A stretch of DNA of 64,000 bases from assembly GCF_032854445.1 (NCBI RefSeq), contig NC_088300.1:33153608-33217607 (forward strand), given 5' to 3'. Shown here piece after piece: positions 1 through 10,169 of the stretch. Within the stretch, counting starts at the first letter, position 1. Every line of letters starts with the position of its first letter. Below the pieces are notes generated by a model, which worked only from the letters and a program-made list of their open reading frames with translations, did no database searches and was not told the origin of the DNA. This DNA comes from Liolophura sinensis. Lineage: Eukaryota; Mollusca; Polyplacophora; Chitonida; Chitonidae. The position numbers and the translations under genes are program-made.

Positions 1-118
1 TGCAATTTTAACAAGAAAAAACGACGTGGCGTAAAACACCGGTAAGGTGAAACATAGATGAAATGTCGGCAAACGTAAAGATCTGACGTCACCTGGAAAG
101 AGACACTTGAGGGAAACA
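1..118 (+). other. Fragment matching the 3' flank of the GPCR gene
   Basis: This stretch aligns by eye with the DNA just after the stop codon of the intact GPCR (about 6490-6580). Shared words include GTGGCGTAAA, a following GTGAAA and TTGGCAAA/TCGGCAAAC, in the same order and spacing, ending at ATCTG. The simplest reading is that a further tandem copy of the GPCR unit lies immediately left of the window and this is its 3' flank. This is inference from homology. Confidence 0.5.
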
Positions 119-778
119 TTAAGTGAATCATAAGGTTAATCATCTATGAAACATTGGTCAAGTGAATCATCTGTGAAACATTGGTCAAGTGAATCATCTG
201 TGAAACATTGGTCAAGTGAATCATCTGTGAAACATTGGTAAAGTGAATCATCAGTGAAACATTGGTAAAGTGAATCATCTGTGAAACATTGGTAAAGTGA
301 ATCATCTGTGAAACACTGGTAAAGTGAATCATCTGTGAAACACTGGTAAAGTGAATCATCTGTGAAACACTGATAAAGTGAATCATCTGTGAAATATTGG
401 TAAAGTGAATCATCTGTGAAACACTGGTAAAGTGAATCATCTGTGAAACACTGGTAAAGTGAATCATCTATGTAACATTGGTAAAGTGAATCATTTATGA
501 AACATTGATATAGTGAATCTTCTATGTAAAATTGATAAAGTGAACCATTTTCGAAACATTGGTAAAGTGAATCATCTGTGAAACATTGGTAAAGTGAATC
601 ATTTACGAAACATTGGTAAAGTGAATCATGTATAAAATATTGGTAAAGTGAATCATCAGTGTAACACTGCTAAAGTGAATCATCTGTGATGCATTGATAA
701 AGTGAACCATTTACGAAACAATGGTACAGAAAATCAACTCTGAAACATTGGTATAGTCAATCATCTATGTAACATTGG
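119..778. repeat. 27-bp minisatellite array, about 24 units
   Basis: Tandem units close to GTGAATCATCTGTGAAAC plus ATTGGTAAA, 27 bp each. Central units differ by one or two bases and the outer units are more decayed, as expected for an array homogenised in the middle. The unit is divisible by three and lacks stops in one minus-strand frame, so it makes an open frame of repeating nonapeptides. I regard that frame as a by-product. A degenerate version of the same words is present after the GPCR stop codon (6540-6640), so the array probably grew from the GPCR 3' flank. Confidence 0.95.
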
Positions 779-2278
779 CTAGACACAAATATATACACGC
801 ACTACAAACTGATGACGATGAGACGGCATTGCAACCCAGAATAGTTGTCTCTGAACAAGTCATATTGGTAAACTACAGCACTGCCTTTAAGCTGAAGATG
901 ACTGCTAATAACCATACATTGTGACATCATTTGAAAGGAAGGTTAAATAATACGGTGTAACATCATGGGTAAGTGGGACACAATCAGAACACTAAACTCT
1001 CAGCTTGATCTTTCGTGATCTTCTTGCAGTCTGTTCGGTACACTTATGTATTGTACGTGATACATTAACATTCATCAGAATGGCCAACACTTTGTCTAAC
1101 GTTGTTCGACTACTGGGATTGCCTCATTACAAAGTTACATGCTGTGACACCTCTTGAAGGGAAGCGTAAATATGGAACAATGCATGGTCTTCACTGTTTA
1201 TTGTTAAATGCATAATGTTTGTAGGCCATCAGATTAGAGAATATGTATCGTCACAGAGAGGGTGAAGTAAGCGTTCTGACGAAGACCACTGGGCACAGCT
1301 TGGTCCAGCATTCACTTCCGGGACTACGATGACACTCCCGGGGTCATCAGAACGGGCGTCACTTTGTATAACGTTGTGGAACAAGAAGACAGCTGAGAGA
1401 ACGTTCACCTTGACCCAGATGACCTCTGTCTGTTATAAACGTTTTCCTGTGGAGATTCCAGGAGACCATTGTTTGGAGAAGTTTTAGGAAACAAAGAATG
1501 AAACTTACATTTCTCATATATTTTGTATTACTTTAGTCATAAAAACAATCTGTGTCATATAAATAAAAATATTTAACCAATTTATGGTATATATAGGCTC
1601 ATTTAAAAAGTAATTTTAACAAAACTGCACAGACAGTTAACCCACGACCTTTTGCTGGATATTTTCACCTCAACTTTCTTTTTGTCTTTCCAGCTGGACG
1701 AAGATAACCTTTAAAGGATAAGAAAACATCTGGCTAATTGTCATTTTATATGAATAACTATCCCTCAAAGTACCTTAAGACGGCAATGATTTCTTTTCAA
1801 GCAAATAAAAGTGATGTGAAACTTGACTTTGACACAGCTTTGCCATTTTTGAGAGAAGTGTGACGTCCCGGTTACTCATGCTCTGTAGAGACGGAGTTAC
1901 TTTGCGTTGAGCGAGGGTCGATTCGGTAAAATCACCGCAGGAAAAGATATGATACTTTATATAAAGTTTAATCACCCTTGTTTTAATCACATGAAGTCTC
2001 ATCCCTTAACATGTGCCAGTAAAGTTATAAAATAAGTGATAGAATGACGGATTCAAGGCTTTACAGTTCACAATAATTATTTTCGTACCGTTAACCTTAG
2101 ACCACGCCGAAAGTGCTCACCTTCTCACCAAAATGTAAACATATTTTTACAAGCAGGGAAGATCGTTTTATATTACAGTCATAATGTCTCACACACAGCA
2201 CTTTTGTCTTCGAAAATTAGAAACAAGAGTTCTAGCTCCGAACAATTTAAACCTTTGATGCTCCAAACAAAGGTAAGC
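779..2278. other. Intergenic, nothing recognised
   Basis: AT-rich unique-looking sequence with only short accidental open frames on either strand. No domain, splice pair or repeat was recognised. Confidence 0.6.
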
Positions 2279-2488
2279 CCCTCATCAATGCGGTCGCTCT
2301 GAGTTTAAATCCAGCTCGTGCTGGCTTCCTCTCTGGTCATAGGTGAGACGGTCTGCCAGAAAGCTGCATATGGATGTGAGTTTCCCGTGTGATCTGTCCG
2401 GTTTTCTCCCACAATAATGCTGGTCGCCATTATATAAGTGAAATCTTCTTCGGTACGGCGTAAAACAACAGTCAAATAAATAAATAAT
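2279..2488 (+). mobile_element. tRNA-derived SINE (core-SINE family 1), plus orientation
   Basis: The left end keeps a tRNA box-B-like GAGTTTAAATCCAG. The conserved core follows (ATAATGCTGGTCGCC, TATAAGTGAAAT, GGTACGGCGTAAAAC), then an AAAT tail. The head is truncated or diverged before box A. It is the same family as the full copies at 50143, 53225 and 61458. Confidence 0.85.
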
Positions 2489-2911
2489 ATTAAATTAAAG
2501 CCGCATTTTGCTAATACAGTATATGGAATACTTACCACCATCCTGTAAGGGGAAATTGTTAAGTATGGCGATAAACATCAATCAAACTAAACAAATTTTT
2601 TCCTAGAAATTAAAGGGAATATAAACATGTTTGAACTGTGTTGGCTCTTCTGTGAATGGAAAAGGGATGCCCTGATGAAACGTAACTTAATGGCTTTTTC
2701 TCGTTGGTTTTTAACACCTTTAAATTACGGAAACTTTTCCCTTACTTACATTTTTATGACCTCGGGTAACATTGATGGAAACCTATGGACAAACAATTTT
2801 GTCAAACTATGTTATTTACCTGCCATCTGTTAATCGACTTCATTATGCACAAACCTAGGTGAGTTGGCAAAGCTTATTAAAAATACAGGTATAATAATGG
2901 CATTATTAGTG

Positions 2912-3018
2912 ACATGGTTACTCAGTGACAGGACACGCAAATACATGGTGTCAGTATTCCTCAGTATGAAGGTTACTGACACCATATATTTCCGTATCCT
3001 ATCACTGAGTATCCATGT
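2912..3018. repeat. Long hairpin: 45-bp inverted repeat with 17-nt loop
   Basis: The left arm 2912-2956 and right arm 2974-3018 are reverse complements with 5 differences in 45 positions. Three of these are C/T and would be G-U pairs in one transcript. The arms begin with ACATGG and end with GGTGTCAGTA. No terminal target duplication is obvious. It could be a foldback element or a structured RNA hairpin. Confidence 0.85.
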
Positions 3019-3921
3019 AACGAATTTATCCTCCGAAGACCCATCAATTCGGTGCAGAATACCTATGTTTAGGTGAATCAGAGTTTAACAAAGTGGGATA
3101 ACCTACTCAGCAGACACATTTGACGTCGTTTGGAAGCAGTACCCTATTCAAACGACGTAATGTACGAATGTAACTCTGTGTCCTATAGGGTGTAAAGTAT
3201 TTGGTGTACAGGTGCATCTTCGGTATCAGAATGGTGGAAATTGTCTAAGATTTTGGCAGGTATGAGTTTTAATGATGAAAGTTTGAAATTCTGGGCGAGA
3301 GAACGCAAGGAGGATACGAGCGACATCCCCTTATCGGTGCTCGGCACCCCTCCCAGCTGCCGGCATGGAAAGGTCCAGATTTTGACGGTCAGCCTAAGTC
3401 AAGATTTTTATGGCTTTTTTCTCACGGGCTTGGCCAGGTATGCACCAAAGCGTATTGGCCACGGAATGTTTGGGACCAAGCTAGAGCGGCAAACGTTAAC
3501 ATTGTGGCTTATGGAAAATTAATGGAGGTTTGTGGTCGTCTGCAGTATTCTTGAATATGTCTGTACCCCACGTGACCCTTGTTGTCTAATGGAAAAGCGG
3601 AGTATTTTGTTGCGAGATAAGTATATTTACGCGTTTGTTAATAGTTCCCGACTCTATTTACACCATGCGCATCATATCTTCAGCATCTCATTTCAGATGT
3701 TCTTCATATACATATCTCTAGGATTCGCTTTACAAAAGCTGTCGCAACATCAAGCGCATTTTCTATGATGATGCATCTCTTCACAATATGATGTCATGGA
3801 AGTTACACCAGGCGCAATTTGCTACTTCTCTCATAAATCAGGCTGAACAGGTGATCTTAGTCTTCACTCGTGAACACTGATATTGTTGGAAAAAGAAAAT
3901 TCTGATTTACACATGAGTTAA
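3019..3921. other. Intergenic, nothing recognised
   Basis: No feature is supported. A ~90-codon open frame around 3240-3520 begins at TTG and resembles nothing I know; it has no splice or homology support. Confidence 0.5.
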
Positions 3922-4052
3922 GATGGTGATCTTTTCAGATTTGCGATATGTAATTCTAGTCAAATCATTCATCTCTGTGAAATGAGTGACAGTGAAGAAC
4001 ACACTATTCTATGTGCTGGTTTATGTTTTCGTGTTTTGGAGGGCTGGCTCCA
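3922..4052 (+). pseudogene. Fossil fragment of the local GPCR (TM3-TM4)
   Basis: These 130 bases align with 5823-5955 of the intact GPCR, covering the end of TM3, the LRY motif and TM4. Shared words include TTGCGATATGTAATTCT versus TTGAGATATGTAATTCT, and GTGACAGTGAAGAACACAC in both. Indels and an in-frame TGA break the reading frame. Homology is not visible outside this stretch, so it is an old relic of the tandem cluster. Confidence 0.8.
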
Positions 4053-4234
4053 CACTCGTTGAACATCACTTCTCTCGACCTGAAAAATCTTGATATCCCA
4101 TCCGGCAGCATGCGCTTCCATAATAATCATCCATGGACAACAATATTATAGAGATTACCCATTGTTCTAAATCTTAACCTATAATTTGTGTGACAACACC
4201 AGGATGTTTCCTTGCAGCAGACCGATAGTAATGA

Positions 4235-4300
4235 GTGCAGTTTTACAGTGTTGCCTCACTAGAGTACCATTCTGAAGACATCAGGCATAACGGCGCATCT
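4235..4300 (-). mobile_element. Fragment of SINE family 2
   Basis: The words GTTGCCTCACTAGAGTACCA and CTGAAGACATCAGGCAT resemble the middle of the second SINE family (copies at 12846 and 52970). It is short and degenerate. Confidence 0.4.
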
Positions 4301-4368
4301 AGTCACAGTATAATTGGATGCACCAGACCTAACAGTGTGTAGTTCCGAAAAGTTTTAACTTTTAAAAG

Positions 4369-4579
4369 ACAATCTGTTGTCTGAGTGATGTTCAAATGCA
4401 TTCTGTTATTATAGCACAATATGATGTCATTTAAAACACAATTTCCTTTTAGTCTAATAGAATCTTTATGTCGAATTAATAAAATATGGTTGTGATACTT
4501 AACAGAACAATCTGCTGCAAAAACAGAATACATTCTAGCATTACTCAGAGGACATGCTTTTTCTGTTAAATTTAACAGA
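4369..4579. mobile_element. MITE-like element with palindromic ends
   Basis: This is a diverged copy of the element at 36841-37010. The right end carries the 18-bp perfect palindrome TCTGTTAAATTTAACAGA (4562-4579); the left end keeps only CAATCTGTTGTC. The two copies share an internal word ending TATGTYGAATTAATA and subterminal CATTCTAGCATTACTCAG / GAGTGATG inverted words. It has no coding capacity. Confidence 0.65.
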
Positions 4580-5466
4580 CTATACTTTTGAGAGTAAAGC
4601 AAAAAACCTCAGCATTAAACTAACGTTTCCAGATTACACGGCAGAAGTCTTTATTATAAATACTGAACATATCTTCATGAGCGTAGAAATTAATATCATA
4701 GAGAAAGTTGACCTGTTTTTGCACCGTTCTTTGATGTCTGGTGTTATTCTTAAAAGAAAGTGTTGAGGGAAGCTACATGTGTCTTAAGAACTTTTCCACC
4801 AGCAAGCTTTTTATGTTGAAAATAGTAGAAACCTTTCAACAAATGACATGTTTATAGCCTCACATAAATATGTTGCATGTGCTGTGTATCTACATGTTGC
4901 TGCCGGTCGACGCATTATAGAACACTTTTGAAAATAACCTTAGTATTTTATTAGTGACAAGTACATTGTTGACGTGCATTGCTATGGGTCGGCAAGTGCG
5001 CCCGTAACTCCGTTGTAATACAGTGAAACATATCGGAAGCTTGAGGCGGTATTCCTCACCTCCTCGTCGAATGCTGAAGCTTAACCTAGGCGGATTGACC
5101 AATCAGAAACCTAGAACTTTCACTAAATTGTGATAAAAGTGTGACATACGTGAATAAACAGTATACAGTCAGACTATTTTCCACTAATCAGTTTCGTATT
5201 GCACATACCGCGAGGTGTGTTTACAATGCTTTTACATCTCCTGGATCTATATGCATTTACACGTCGTTGTAATTAGTGCATGGTTCGATTCACAACGGTT
5301 TATCAACAACGCATCCACGTCGGACTGTCATGTTATTACATTATGGAACACTCCACGACTGGACACCGATTCTGTTGAAAGGAGAAGATTTATACACGTT
5401 GTTCCTGTCATAAAAGACAGCAACATAGAGAGAAAAATTCGGACACCCGTAGACGATAGTTGACAA

Positions 5467-6465
5467 ATGGTAATACTTTACTGGTGGAGAACGAGGCCTC
5501 CAGTCATGTCTGGAAATCATACCAATTCAACAATGCTTTCGCTGGCCATGTTAACCGCTGACTGGGTGTTCGCGCCTTTCTGTGTTATGATATTTGTTGG
5601 AATTTTGGCCAATGTATCTTTAATCATTACCATTTGTAGACGACATACACTGAGACGTGTGCCCACATATGTTGCACTTATGGACCTGGCATTGGTAGAC
5701 GTTGCACATCTTTTGTTTCTCATTGGTGCAGGGACGATCTATGCATATGACATGTTGAAGTCAAGCACTTTGTGTCAGATTTTGATTTTCGGTATGTATT
5801 CTACGACCGGAGCTAGCAGCTACCACTTGGTGATCTTCTCAGCTTTGAGATATGTAATTCTGGTCAAACCCTTCTTCGCTTTGAAGTACGTGACAGTGAA
5901 GAACACACTCTGTTGTTGTCTAATGTGCTGGTTGGTGTTCCCGTGTTTTGCAGGGCTGGCTTTCCTTTCTACGAATTTGAGAGAAATCGAAACCTCCGAC
6001 GGAAAAATGTTCTACACGTGTGTTTCTGCCGAGGAATGGAAATACCTGGACATCGCTATGTTCACCATCGAGTTTTATATTCCCCTTACCTTAATATCAG
6101 GGTTTCATGTGGCAAAGTGCGTACACTTGAAGAGACGTTCTATCGAAACAGCCAATACTCTGACAACGAAACAGCAAGTTTCTTCAGGCATTGTGGTCAC
6201 CATAATAATTCTGTATGCCTTCTGTTACTTTCCTGTGAGCCTTCATGTGATGACTACACTTGTTTTGAAGATACCGGTTACGTCCGACATGTTTTCTCTT
6301 GGTTATATTTTCTTAGTGCTCATACCTTTAAATAGTACCTTAAATCCCTTTGTGTATTTCTTCTTTACAAAGTGTGTTCGTAAGAGAGATCGCCGAGAAA
6401 CTGGCACGAGTATGCAAACGAATTCACCTCAACCAGCAAATGCCTCCCAGTTACCCAGCCCTTAG
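5467..6465 (+). CDS. Intact intronless rhodopsin-class (class A) GPCR
   Basis: Predicted seven-transmembrane receptor of 332 residues from the first ATG. A start 13 codons later (5506) is equally good and puts two N-glycosylation sites (NHT, NST) near the N-terminus. Visible landmarks: N49 in TM1 (GILANV), D78 in TM2 (LALVD), C103 at the top of TM3 with partner C185 in loop 2, W155 in TM4, P206 in TM5, a CYFP variant of CWxP at 253-256 in TM6, and NPFVY at 293-297 in TM7. The usual DRY motif is LRY (L127-R128-Y129), so the acidic residue is missing. The tail is short and rich in Ser, Thr and Pro. Ligand and coupling are unknown. It lies in a tandem cluster with decayed copies on both sides, like the intronless, lineage-expanded orphan or chemosensory receptors of molluscs. 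That role is inference. Confidence 0.92.
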   Translation: MVILYWWRTRPPVMSGNHTNSTMLSLAMLTADWVFAPFCVMIFVGILANVSLIITICRRHTLRRVPTYVALMDLALVDVAHLLFLIGAGTIYAYDMLKSSTLCQILIFGMYSTTGASSYHLVIFSALRYVILVKPFFALKYVTVKNTLCCCLMCWLVFPCFAGLAFLSTNLREIETSDGKMFYTCVSAEEWKYLDIAMFTIEFYIPLTLISGFHVAKCVHLKRRSIETANTLTTKQQVSSGIVVTIIILYAFCYFPVSLHVMTTLVLKIPVTSDMFSLGYIFLVLIPLNSTLNPFVYFFFTKCVRKRDRRETGTSMQTNSPQPANASQLPSP

Positions 6466-7112
6466 CGCCAAAATTAACACTCTTAGTACATTTTACCAAG
6501 AGACAGCATTGTGGCGTAAACCACGGGCAACGTGAAATGGCAGTGAAGTATTGGCAAAATGGCAACATCTGTGAAATTTTGTCAAAGTCAAAAACACGGT
6601 TGAAACATTCAAACGTCGGTAAGGGGAATTTTTGGATATGAATCACAGGGAATGTAAAATTATTTTGATGACTTCAAACAACATTAGGGGAAATATACGA
6701 ATGCAAAATAATCGGACAATGTTTTTTTTATCTACCTTCTAGCGTGGTAGCAAACATTTTGCAAACATACAGGTATGATAGCAGTGTAAATGTATTTACA
6801 CCTGTGTGTAATTAGTGCATGGCTCCGTTCACACAGTGCTTCATCAGTCAAATCTGGGATTAAGATTTTAATCTATCTTGACTTAGTTATATATCAAGCA
6901 ATAACTTTGACTTTCCAATCATGTCTCTGAACTATCGAGAAAATACTGTTGGGATACTTGTACCTTCTGGATTTTGATGAAACTTAACCATCTCAGTTTG
7001 GGTGTGATTTACATATGGACTTCTGTACGCTAAACTGGAAAGATTCTATTCTTCATTAGTGGACACTGGCATTTTTTACAATTTACATTAATTTACAAAA
7101 GTTTGTAGCAGC
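6466..7112. other. GPCR intergenic spacer
   Basis: The first ~180 bases carry decayed units related to the 27-bp minisatellite and to the left edge of the window. About 6780-6850 (ATTTACACCTGTGTGTAATTAGTGCATGG) matches 5252-5285 upstream of the intact GPCR. The tandem duplication therefore included upstream DNA. Confidence 0.6.
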
Positions 7113-7945
7113 ATGTCTTCTGATGGAAATCATAGAAATTCAATGGTACATTCTCTGGAGATGTTAGCACCGCGTTGTACCATGGCTGTTGCAGGGATTT
7201 TTGCCAGTGTATATTTAATCATTAACATTTATCGACCAAACACTGCGAGGTGTGCTCACATATGTTGCACTTATGTGCCTGGCACTGGTAGATTCTCCAC
7301 ATTGGGTTTCTTATGTGTGCACGGGTTTTTCACACACGAGACGATGCAAAAACAAGCTTTTGGCGTCAGATTCTGATCATTAGTATGAAATGTACGACTG
7401 GAACTAGCAGCTACCATATGGTGATCTCAGTATGATGATAAGTGATGCTGGTCAAACCATTCTTGGCTATGAAGTGTATGACAGTGAAGAACACTCGCTG
7501 CCTTACGTCTTACTCGTTGTCTTACGTACTGGAATGCGTTCTAGTGTTTTGCGGGGCTGGCTTCCCTTACTGCGGGTTTCGGGAATGTCCTCATCTGCGA
7601 CGGGGATAGCAATGTACAAACAATGTATGTTGTACTACAAACGAAGGCAAATACGTTGGGATGGTTGTCTTCATTATTGATGTCGTAAATTGTTTGCGCT
7701 TAAAGAGACGTTCTGTGGAAACTGTCAATACACGCGACAATAAAACAGCTATTGTGGTCACAGTAATTATCCCTTATGTCATCTGTTACTTTCCTATTTT
7801 TTTGTATCATGATTACACTTATTTTAGAAACATCGGTTATATCATATGTGTATTTTTTTTGGCTAGTGTTTGCACTTAGACCTGTGAATAATGCTCTAAA
7901 ACCATTTGTGTATTTCTTCTTCACAAAGTGCGTTTCCCCCCCCCC
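7113..7945 (+). pseudogene. Full-length GPCR pseudogene (second copy)
   Basis: Collinear with the intact receptor from its start (MSSDGNHRNSM, with the counterpart of MSGNHTNSTM) to TM7 (KPFVYFFFTKCV). Several frameshifts and stops break it: the frame is lost after the TM3 cysteine region near 7374, again within TM4-TM5, and within TM6-TM7, where FLYHDYTYF runs out of frame with the NALKPFVYF segment. TM7 has KPFVY instead of NPFVY. It ends in a run of about ten C residues at 7937-7948, where homology to the tail stops. No functional product is expected. Confidence 0.88.
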
Positions 7946-8613
7946 CCTCAACTTGAATTTCAAACATACTGAACAGAGAATTCTGTTCTCAACGTCATTT
8001 TCTCGGCAAGGTGAAAAGATGATGGATTAGAGGTTTGATAGCACCAATAACTACTTTTTAACTTTGGCCTTCAACCAGGTAAGAAGCACCAGCTCATTTT
8101 AGATTCTGCAGGCGAACATCTCGTCGAGCTGAGTCACACTGTGAACGTGCAAACGTGAAAACAGTTTCTTTTTTATCGGCAGAAGGCCTAGAACCAGGTC
8201 GTCTTTTTACCAAGCTGCACATGCTCAATGTTACAATGCTCCACCTGCCCATCTCTCAGCACAAGTTCAAACAACGGTGCTGATAAATGTTCAGTTCTTT
8301 CAAATCTACAATGTAATGAGTAACCGTCATGTGTGCCATTATTGCGCCGCATCCAAACGAGTCTCAGCAAGCTTTTTCGGGCTGCAAGCAAGAGAGGTCA
8401 TGCATTCTAGTCGTAACGACTCACAAACAGCACGTTTATCTTCAAATATTCGAAACTACAGAATCGGCTTGTAGATATATTCAATGTAATCCTCCGATGT
8501 TCCCAACGAAAGTAAACTGTGTACACAATGCCGCATTTTTCCATTAGAGAAGGAATTTCCAGTGACTAAAAACTTCTGATTCACGAACTAGCAACGTTCC
8601 TCTTCTTGGAATA

Positions 8614-8731
8614 AGAGTATCTACTCCCTACTGTGTATTACAATGACTTCAGAGTGTCTACTCCCTACTGTGTATTACAATGACTTCAGAGTGTCTACCC
8701 CCTACTGTGTATTACAATGATTTCAGAGTGT
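8614..8731. repeat. 37-bp tandem repeat, three units
   Basis: Three head-to-tail units of the pattern AGAGTGTCTACTCCCTACTG then TGTATTACAATGACTTC, almost identical to each other, followed by a short decayed piece. Confidence 0.9.
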
Positions 8732-8934
8732 CTCTGCTCTGAGTTGAGAGCATTACACGACTTCGGAATAGCTGTATGCATAAACAAAACACATAGTTTC
8801 AAAGCAGATTATTTTTTAAAAAATTTTCGATCTCTATCTCTTTGTTTTCGTATTTGACTTGGCCGATGTCGGTACAGTTTATGTAACGTCACGACGATAT
8901 CTCCTGTTAGAAGGTCGGTTTTATCAATTTCAAT

Positions 8935-9005
8935 TTCGCAATGCTGCCTTACTGGAACATCATGCTGAAGACTCCACGTGACCTCTCATCCGCTTACAAT
9001 ATGCT
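8935..9005 (-). mobile_element. Fragment of SINE family 2
   Basis: ATGCTGCCTTACTGGAACATCATGCTGAAGAC-like words match the middle of the second SINE family. It is short and decayed. Confidence 0.35.
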
Positions 9006-9711
9006 GACATCGGACTAAACAACCTGTGAGGTGGCATAAGCTACCAGTCAATAATGACCACCTTCACATATAGACATGACAAATCTTAATTAAACTCCAG
9101 CTCACGGAGCGGAGATCTCTATTCTAAGTGTTGAAACATATGTCACCTTATGTTTGGTATACCTCTGCGGTGAGTGGGAGACGAAAATGGTTTTGAAAGC
9201 TTTTTCACGATCAGCGCAGAGTCGATTAGTTTACACTTTTGTTGACTTTTGTAAACTGTGTAAACAAACGACAACCCGTCTGTTTTATTTACATACCTTC
9301 TGCATATCGCTTTACATTTACACCGATCGTGATCTGTTGGCAATATTTTTTACACCATGCTTTTAAACGAGGTATTACAATGGAGTGAGTGTATTCACAA
9401 TGTACACAATGCTTGTTTCTTGCTCGAACCATAACTGCAAAGGATGGGTATGAATACACAGAGTGTCCACTTGAGAATGATTTGTGTTTACATGTGCATC
9501 AAACAATACTTATACACCAATTCCAATACAGTCACCGTATGTAGTCCTTCTAGGATAAATTGAGTTCATACTCTACATTTTGAAGTTCCTCCCAGTTAGT
9601 GTTTACACGTGTTTAGTATAAGGCCTACAGACGTTTACACGCAAATCTTGGCAGGGTTTTTGCTTTCATTCCAGGACACTGTTTAAAAGTGTTATATACA
9701 TTCTACTAACC

Positions 9712-9998
9712 ATGTTTCCTGATGAAAATGCTTCAAATTCAACAGTGTATAAATTCGCTGAACACTCTAATCCCTAATTGTGTGGGCGTCCGTACTTTTC
9801 TGCACCATGGCTGTTTTAGGTATTTTTACGATTGTATATTTAAATTCTTATTTTTATCAACGACAATATGTGTATCACATGTGTATCATTTTTTCACCTT
9901 CCGTTTCTTACATGTGCAGGAATCCTCTATACCTATCACAATGCAGAGACAATGTCTTTGTGCCAGATTCTGATCTTTGGCATGTAATGTACGATTCG
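9712..9998 (+). pseudogene. 5' fragment of a third GPCR copy
   Basis: Starts with ATG and reads MFPDENASNST, matching the glycosylated N-terminus of the intact GPCR. After several stops and frameshifts it reads AGILYTYHNAETMSLCQ then ILIFGM, matching the TM2-TM3 junction of the intact gene (AGTIYAYD ... TLCQILIFGM). Homology fades after about 9998. It is a truncated pseudogene. Confidence 0.82.
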
Positions 9999-10169
9999 CA
10001 AACATGTATTGAGATCATGGATTTGAGCTGTCCACATTCATCAATGGTTTATCTGGTTATTAATTATAAAAGATGAAGGTTTTTGATTTAAGTCAAGCGA
10101 CAAGACCTTGTTAACATAAAGCCAATCAAATAATCTACGCCAAACGCCACAGCATATACCGATTTAACA

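Noticed and set aside
144-467. 107-codon minus-strand frame of repeated nonapeptides
   Set aside because: It is the 27-bp satellite read in an accidental open frame; no start context, splice or homology.
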